Assembly: GCA_020631735.1 (NCBI GenBank)
Contig: CM036167.1
Span: 2,484,988-2,548,987 of the forward strand
From: Saccharum officinarum
Lineage: Eukaryota > Streptophyta > Magnoliopsida > Poales > Poaceae
Direction of reading: 5' to 3'
DNA: 64,000 bases
In this document: in pieces, positions 57,929 through 64,000 of the stretch
How positions within the stretch are numbered: position 1 is the stretch's first letter
Layout: each line of letters starts with the position of its first letter
Position numbers and translations under genes: made by a program
The notes under the pieces: model-generated
Databases searched by the model: none
What the model saw: only the letters and a program-made list of their open reading frames with translations
Told to the model about the DNA's origin: nothing

Positions 57929-58500
57929 GAAAGAGTTTTGAAACTATTGCATGTCAGGATTATTTATCCTATCCTGCATAGTAAGTGGGTAAGCCCTGTT
58001 CAAGTTGTACCTAAAAAGGGTGGAATGACTATTCTTAAAAATGACAAGAATAAATTAATACCCCAAAGAACTGTCACTAGATGAAGAATGTGCAGAGATT
58101 ATAGAAAACTTAATAAAGCAATAAAAAAGATCATTTTCTGCTACCCTTCATTGATGAAATGTTAGAGCGCTTAGCGAATCATTCTTTCTTTTGTTTTCTT
58201 GATGGTTATTCGGGATATCACCAAATTTCAATCTACCCTAATGATCAAAGCAAACCACTTTTACATGTCCATATGAAACTTATACTTATCGTAGAATGTC
58301 TTTTGGATTATGTAATGCTCCAACTTCTTTTCAAAGATGCATGGTGTCTGTATTTTCTAAAATGATTGAAGAGATTATAGAAGTTTTCATGAATGATTTT
58401 TCTGTTTATGAAAAAACTTTTGATGACTATCTTGAAAACTTAGATAAGGTTTTGTAAAGATGTGAAGAAAAGCACTTAGTCCTTAATTGGAAAATATCAT
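57929..58500 (+). pseudogene. Reverse transcriptase palm, Athila-like, active site FMND
   Basis: The frames contain SPVQVVPKKGG, CRDYRKLNKA, FCFLDGYSGYHQISI, FGLCNAPTSFQRCM and the catalytic box, which reads F-M-N-D-F-S-V at 58386-58397. Related elements have F-M-D-D there, so the first metal-binding Asp is replaced by Asn (GAT to AAT). Stops lie near 58082 and 58455. Inactive. Confidence 0.85.
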
Positions 58501-58503
58501 TTC

Positions 58504-59170
58504 ATGGTTAGAGAAGGAATAGTGCTAGAACACCTAGTGTCTGAAAGAGGTATAGAGGTAGATAGAGCTAAAATTAAAGTGATTGAACAACTACCTCCAC
58601 CTGTGAATATAAAAGAAATCCAAAGTTTTCTTGGTCATTGTGGTTTTTATCACCGATTTATAAAAGATTTTTCACATATTGCTAGACCACTAACTAACTT
58701 GTTAGCTAAGGATGTTCCTTTTGAATTTGATGATACACGTTTGAAATCTTTTAACATTCTTAAGGAAGCACTCATCTCTGCACCAATCATTCAACCCCTT
58801 GATTGGTCATTACCTTTTGAAATAATGTGTGATGCTAGTGATTATGTTGTGGGGGCAGTTTTGGGACAAACAAAAGAAAGGAAACATCATGCAATTGCTT
58901 ATGCTAGTAAAACTCTGATAGGAGCACAACTTAATTATGCAACAACTATTAAAGAACTCATTGTTGTTATATTTGCTATTGATAAATTTAGGTCTTACTT
59001 AGTGGGAGCAAAAGTAATTATTATATACTGATCATGCTGCTCTAAAATATTTGCTCACTAAGAAAGATGCTATAAGATGGATTTTATTACTCCAAGAATT
59101 TGATTTAGAAATAAAAGATAAAAAGGGAGTAGAAAATTCTATTGCCAATCACTTGTCTAGAATGCAATTT
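58504..59170 (+). pseudogene. RT connection and RNase H, Athila-like
   Basis: 175-codon frame: AKIKVIEQLPPPVNIKEIQ, FLGHCGFYHRFIKDFS, then RNase H start CDASDYVVGAVLGQ and YASKTLIGAQLNYAT. One frameshift near 59028, then [15 protein letters not shown] and a further part to LSRMQFE. Order and motifs match Ty3/gypsy elements. Confidence 0.85.
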
Positions 59171-60376
59171 GAGAATTCACAGAAATTGCATATTAATGAT
59201 TTGCTGAGGGATGACATGCTCTTTAAGGTAACCAAATCAGACCCGTGGTACGTGAATATTGTCAATTTTATGGTTGCAGGTCATGTACCACCAGGGGAGA
59301 ACAAAAGAAAACTCATTTGTGAAAGTCATCTCCACATATGGGATCCATCATACCACTTCATAGTCTGTGATGATGGACTACTCAGAAGATGTGTGCCGGC
59401 AGAGGAAGGCATTCAAATTATTCAGAAGTGCCACTCATCACCATATCGAGGATATTATGGGGTATTCCGTCTCATACAAAGATTTAGCAGAGTGGATTCT
59501 TTTGGCCAACCATGTATGAAGACACTAGAGATTTCATCCAGAGGTGTGGAGTGTGTCAAGGCATAGGAATATCAATTTAAGAGATGTCATGCCACTCACC
59601 AGCAACCTTCAGATTGAGCTCTTTGATGTCTGGGGAATCGATTACATGGGACCATTTCCAAAGTCAAAGAATTGCTAGTATATCTTAGTGACAGTTGACT
59701 ACGTATCCAAGTGGGTAGAAGCCATGCCATGCAAGAAAGCTAACTCAAGGCATTCTAGGAAGATGTTTGAAGAAATAATATTTTTAAGATTTGGAGTTCT
59801 AAGAATGGTGATTAGTGATGGAGGAACATATTTCATTGACAAGAGGTTTCACCTCTATCTAAAGAGTCATGGGATTCGTCATAATGTTGCCACTCCATAT
59901 CATCCTCAGACAAGTGGCCTGACAGAAACATCAAACAAATAGATTAGGAATATTCTATAGAAGACAGTAGATGAAATAGGAACGGTGTGGAGATATCGAT
60001 TACATGAAGCACTTTGGGCTTACCGTACTGCCTATAAGACACCATTGGGTATGTCATCATACCAATTGGTGTATGGTAAGACTTGCCATCTACCTGTAGA
60101 ACTAAGCACAAGGCTCACTGGGCTATCAAGCGATGGAGCATGGATTTTGAAGCTGTAGGAAAAAAAGAAAAGATGTAAATATCAAAATTGGAAGAATGGA
60201 GAGAAAAGGCATATCACAATTCAAAAATCTACAATGAAAGAACCAAGAGATGGCATGACAAGAGGATCAAGAATAAGTTTGCACCCAGAGATAAGGTATT
60301 ACTTTTTAATTCTAGGGTCAATTATTCGGGCATGAAAAACTTCGAAGCAAATGGGAAGGACCATTTACAGTGGTGA
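59171..60376 (+). pseudogene. Integrase, Athila-like
   Basis: Zinc region with [12 protein letters not shown] (59380-59500) and CVKA, where a stop falls. Core: [18 protein letters not shown] (first Asp), VISDGGTYFIDKRF (second Asp), TPYHPQTSGLTETSNK (Glu). C-terminal [15 protein letters not shown], then EWREKAYHNSKIYNERTKR (60188-60376). Stops near 59563, 59675, 59940, 59957 and 60156. Confidence 0.85.
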
Positions 60377-62021
60377 ATGCGTCATCACATGGAGAGATAA
60401 CTCCACAATCACACGAAAGTACGTTATTCAAGGTAAATGGCCACCGTCTCAAGATTTTTCTAGAACCTAGTAGACCTAATGAGGAAGTTGATGAATTTGA
60501 TTTCATTAATTTACCTTGATTATGATAGTCATACTCTCCGTTACAAAAAATTAGTGAAAATATGTTTATCGGGTAGTAAATGGAAGTAGAAGGCACCACG
60601 ACAAAAGCCACCCTGAGGGGCTGACTTATGGGGCCGGTTGGCCTGTGCCCTTGATGCTTCTTGGCCCCCAACTCCACCTCTCCCTCAGCTCAAGTCTCTT
60701 TGACCTTCTATGACCTTTCTCGTTCTAATCCCGCAATTTTTTACGCAATTCGAAAATTATTTCAAACGGAACCGTGACAAGATGAATCTGACCCCTGCTG
60801 CAAGTTCATGCCCCTATATAAATGAGAGACCCTCCTCCAACCTCATACCATCAAAGCCTCCTCTCCTTTCCATAGAGAAAGTCATGTCCCTCTCCTCCTC
60901 CAAGCTCCAATGGCAGAAAATAGATAATTGTCTTCAGGACCGACCTCAACGAGATCCCAAAGGATGAAGCTCTGGCCATTGTCCCTGTCAAGAAAGAAGC
61001 TTTGGCCCTTGTTCCTATTAAGGAAGAAGCTATGGCCATCACCATCCCTGATGCTAAACCTTTCATCGTTGTCCACCGAAGGCATTAGCAACATTGCCAC
61101 CAACCCGGAGCTATGAGAAAGCTTACTATGCTCAAGTTCATTGGCCTACATTGCCATCACCTCTGATGAAGTTGCTCCTAAAAGATGCTCCAAAGGACAA
61201 GGTCATTGTTCCACAAGGCACCAAGGTGCTACCTCCAAGGACAATGAGAGGGTCATCAATGTGAAGACCAACAAATTGGAGATGTCACCTATGTGAAGTA
61301 TGCTACTACCTCTTGTGTCTCCCTTGATGGAATTCGCGCACCTCCAGGACAAGTCTGATTCCTCCCTCCTCGAGAAGCTCCTAAGAGATCTACACCTCCA
61401 CCACTATTCAAAAGAGAAGCAAGGCATCCAAAGACCACCATTGCTATACTAGAAGAAAGATTTGAAGCCATGAAGCAATAGATGGCTGCCATGCAGGCGA
61501 ATAGAGATCTCCACATATGACAATGAAATACATGATAGCGCAGATAGAAACTAATACTAAGAGAAATCTGTAGACTTAGGAAAGGTTGAGAAATTAAAGA
61601 ATCATCCTTCTGAGAAGAAGGATTAGTTATCCCTCAAGTTATCATAGTAATAAGGCACATGAGTGTTAGGTATAAATTATTAGGTTCGTAAAAAGTTAGG
61701 TTTGTTCGTGCCCTAAGTGTTTGGTCAGTGATAGCTCATTTGTTAGAGCATTGTTTTCATTAGGTTTGAATAAATAAAGTTCCTTATTCAATTATCATGA
61801 GTACCAACTCTCTCTCTATTTTTGGTATGTGTTTGTCTCCACATGTTGTGCAGAAAGTATACAGAAAAACAAGTGGGGTGACACACCGTGGCCATGAAAA
61901 AGAATTCAATCAACAAAAATCACGCAATTCGAACAACAATCAACCGAGGACCACACATGGCAAAGTGGCCCAAGAGGCCACCATGGGGTGCCCCCGGCTC
62001 ACCCTACTGGGCCAGCCGGCC
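60377..62021 (+). pseudogene. 3' region of the Athila-like element with decayed ORF
   Basis: After pol, a TATA box (60815-60823) is followed by an ATG at 60884. The frame shifts near 60925; the next frame has three imperfect copies of EALAIVPVKK/EALALVPIKE/EAMAITIP before a stop near 61086. Further broken frames (61310-61520) are Pro/Lys-rich. No homology to the 3' ORF of the minus element is obvious beyond the promoter and leader. The 3' LTR is not reached before the gap. Confidence 0.5.
60815..60823 (+). promoter_or_regulatory. Internal TATA box of the plus Athila-like element
   Basis: CCCCTATATAAATGAG (60811-60826), identical to 16 bases of the minus element at 39722-39741 read in sense, with similar flanks (GCAAGTTC upstream versus ACAAGTTT; CCATCAAAGCCT downstream in both). 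Confidence 0.65.
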
Positions 62022-62121
62022 NNNNNNNNNNNNNNNNNNNNNNNNNNNNNNNNNNNNNNNNNNNNNNNNNNNNNNNNNNNNNNNNNNNNNNNNNNNNNNN
62101 NNNNNNNNNNNNNNNNNNNNN
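62022..62121. other. Scaffold gap (100 N)
   Basis: Exactly 100 N. The sequence to its right duplicates 54160 onward. Frames crossing it are artefacts. Confidence 0.99.
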
Positions 62122-64000
62122 ATGTTGTGATGGAAGAAGGAGATTGCAACAGAAACATAGCATCTACCCCTGTTGGCCTAGCACAATTTTTGGACTTCGA
62201 CGGATTAGAGTCGAGGACGACTCTTTTTCAAGGGGGGAGGATGATACGACCACGACAACCAACAACATGTTACAACCTCCAAGTCAAGCTACACCAACAC
62301 CAGTCCAAGTCTTTGATGGACCAATTACACGTAGTCGAGCCAAGAAGCTACAACAAGAGGTGCACGCGCTACTTTCTGAAAATCATTTTAATGTTAATGA
62401 GAATTATATACTACCTAAGTCGTGCACGTTGCTATTGCTTAGGTGCACCACGGAGGATGACAAGAAGACACCAAGGGTGAAACAAAGAGGAGGATCACGT
62501 TCGAGCCAGTCCAGTGTGACAGAACCATTAGAAAGAATCAGTCACAACTTTTTGCTCACAAAAGCTATGAAGGCCCATGAGGACTTGTTGGAAAGCTTAT
62601 CAAGTCTAGTTTCAAGCCCAAGTTCTCTCACTTGATTTGGATTCTCCAATGTTGAGATTCGACTGATTTAGTACAGACTGGTCAGCTAGTCAGCAGTCAG
62701 CCTGATGTCCAAGTTCCCATGCAAAACTATACCAATCTACAATATTTCGTGTACATGCTGCACATGGTGTGAAAGGTTATCAAGTTAACTTTCCAACCCA
62801 ACAAACCGCATGTCATTTGGAGTTTCCAAGATAGAGTTATTGCCAAAACACTGAAGACTGCGCTGAAGACCAGCAGCCACGCGAAAACTCTCCAGGAAGG
62901 CATCTCGAGGAGGCCCGTTCACATAGTGCGTCTTATTTTTTCTTTTTGAGTTTCCACCTATCTAGCAGGGCTGTTGCTAGTATAAATACCTCCTAGACTC
63001 ATTGCAATCTTAGACTTTCGATAATGGAATACAAACCCCCCTTTGTTCAGCTGTGTGCTAACAAATATTGAGAGAGATCTCTACCCCTTTGCTCTTGTGA
63101 TTTCCTTTGCGGGATTTACAGAAGCGGCGGCTTCATCCGCTCCCAATTGGTGCTCCTACTCCCTTCGAGGTTTCCTCGATTGATTGTAGGTTGTGTTGGT
63201 TGGTTCTTTGAGAGTGTGGTTGGGCGAATCCTCGATTCAGGTTGCCGGTTAAAGACGGTGGTTGGCTTCGAGTTTTATTTGCCAGGTTGCACTAGTTATC
63301 GCTGCCTGCAGCAAGTTATCCGGCTGTTCTTCAGCTAGTTATCGGTGATCATCCTACGTCGTGAAGATCGGGACCCCCTGACCGTATCACTTAAGCTACC
63401 ACCCTCATGCATGTGTTGTTGTACCTTGGGTCGAGGCGCACCACGGCCTACGCTCCAGGGCCCGGGCACGTCACATTGATGAAGATGAACCTAGCCGACG
63501 GTGGGTTGCCGGTATCGATGCAGTTGAAGAGGAAGATGAGCTACGCCGTTGGCGTTGCTGGCCATCACGAGGCTAACGCTAGAGGAGACGTCGATGCGTG
63601 GCACAGGCCAGTCGCTACCGTCGGTCTGGAGTCTAGATGTTATTGTGGGCCACCATGACAGTGAGGTCCGCGTAGGTGACTCAACGGCGTCAGCTCGATT
63701 CACTGAGTGGGGCCGTGGCGTAACGCGCGGTGCATCAACCACCAAAGCAAAGGCGACACACGGGGGCCGCAGGCATCGGGGTGGGCGTCACGCATGCGCA
63801 ACGACTGCCAAGGCAAGGCCGATTTGTGCAGTAGCTTTGGCCTTGTAGCTGATTCACCACCTAGAATTTGGAAGGGATTGATTTGGAAAATAAAAGAGAG
63901 AGATATGTGGTCATTACGTTGGCTAAGCGATAAAACAATGACCATACAGAGGAGCTCATAACACCATTAGTGTAAAATTGACGAAATGACAATAAAGGGA
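62122..64000 (+). mobile_element. Near-copy of 54160-56036: gag-only element 3' end plus Mutator-like flank
   Basis: Contains the ORF tail, polypurine tract, a 3' LTR (62242-63389), the same CTTAA and the same Mutator-like interior to the window end. Because the flanking DNA is duplicated as well, this is not an independent insertion of the LTR element. Differences from 54160-56036 are mostly one- or two-base indels, as expected for two consensus versions of one locus, two haplotypes or a recent segmental duplication. Confidence 0.9.
62242..63389 (+). repeat. Third LTR copy of the gag-only family
   Basis: TGATACGACC...CCGTATCA, 1148 bp, followed by CTTAA at 63390-63394. It shares TGATACG and AAGCTT with the LTR at 54279 rather than with that at 48631, so it corresponds to the 3' LTR. 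Confidence 0.92.

Larger units (their letters stand above)
46686..62021 (+). mobile_element. Athila-like Ty3/gypsy element, plus strand, interrupted
   Basis: 5' LTR (46686-47906), PBS (47915-47932), gag start (48034), Mutator-like insertion (48060-56130), rest of gag, protease, RT, RNase H, integrase (to about 60190) and a 3' region with internal TATA box (60815-60823). Related to the minus-strand element at 36139-42015. The 3' LTR is not seen before the gap at 62022. All coding parts carry stops or frameshifts. Confidence 0.82.

Noticed and set aside
61797..62635. Frames crossing the second N gap
   Set aside because: They join unrelated contig ends through N; not real genes.

Overview
The window looks like nuclear heterochromatin from a large-genome grass, most likely a panicoid (Andropogoneae-like) species. 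The evidence is one grass-type cytochrome P450 exon surrounded by Ty3/gypsy LTR retrotransposons of the Tat and Athila types, a CACTA (En/Spm) element, a Mutator-like element, MITEs and tRNA-derived SINEs. No bacterial-style operon, CRISPR array, rRNA gene or functional tRNA gene is present. Family names come from recognised protein motifs, not database searches. Two 100-N scaffold gaps (3034-3133 and 62022-62121) split the window into three contigs.

Layout. (1) 1-3033: minus-strand Tat-type pol fragment, almost identical to 17780-20815, ending at the first gap. (2) 3134-5038: first exon (minus strand) of a CYP71-clan P450, probably CYP92-like, with splice donor, TATA box and a G-box; exon 2 is not seen. 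(3) 5039-about 11715: a CACTA element with a 5' terminus, subterminal hairpin, promoter and degraded TNP2 transposase, followed by several internal repeat families; its 3' terminus is not found. (4) About 11716-24048: a large minus-strand Tat-type retrotransposon (5' LTR, PBS, gag, protease, RT, RNase H, integrase) with an intron-rich extra gene in antisense orientation (12761-16132); its 3' LTR was not found. (5) 24049-32450: non-coding DNA with MITEs, two SINE heads and dispersed short repeats. (6) 32450-43726: a coding-poor LTR-element-like block containing a minus-strand Athila-like element (3' LTR at 36139-37297, pol to about 42015). (7) 43727-47906: a pile-up of related LTRs in both orientations, including a solo LTR with a 5-bp TSD. 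(8) 46686-62021: a plus-strand Athila-like element whose gag is interrupted near its start by a Mutator-like element (48060-56130, 9-bp TSD), itself interrupted by a young LTR element (48631-55427, 5-bp TSD) carrying one 1267-codon gag-type ORF and no pol. (9) 62122-64000: near-copy of 54160-56036, starting exactly at the second gap.

The insertion order is readable in one place: Athila-like element, then Mutator-like element, then gag-only LTR element. Only the gag-only element looks young and has a long intact ORF. The other element genes carry stops, frameshifts and replaced catalytic residues, several of them consistent with C-to-T (or G-to-A) decay. The most unusual items are the gag-only element with about 1000 residues of unrecognised protein, the antisense intron-containing gene in the Tat element, and a TATA-type internal promoter shared by two Athila-like copies. 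Both scaffold gaps abut sequence duplicated elsewhere in the window, so the duplications may be assembly artefacts.
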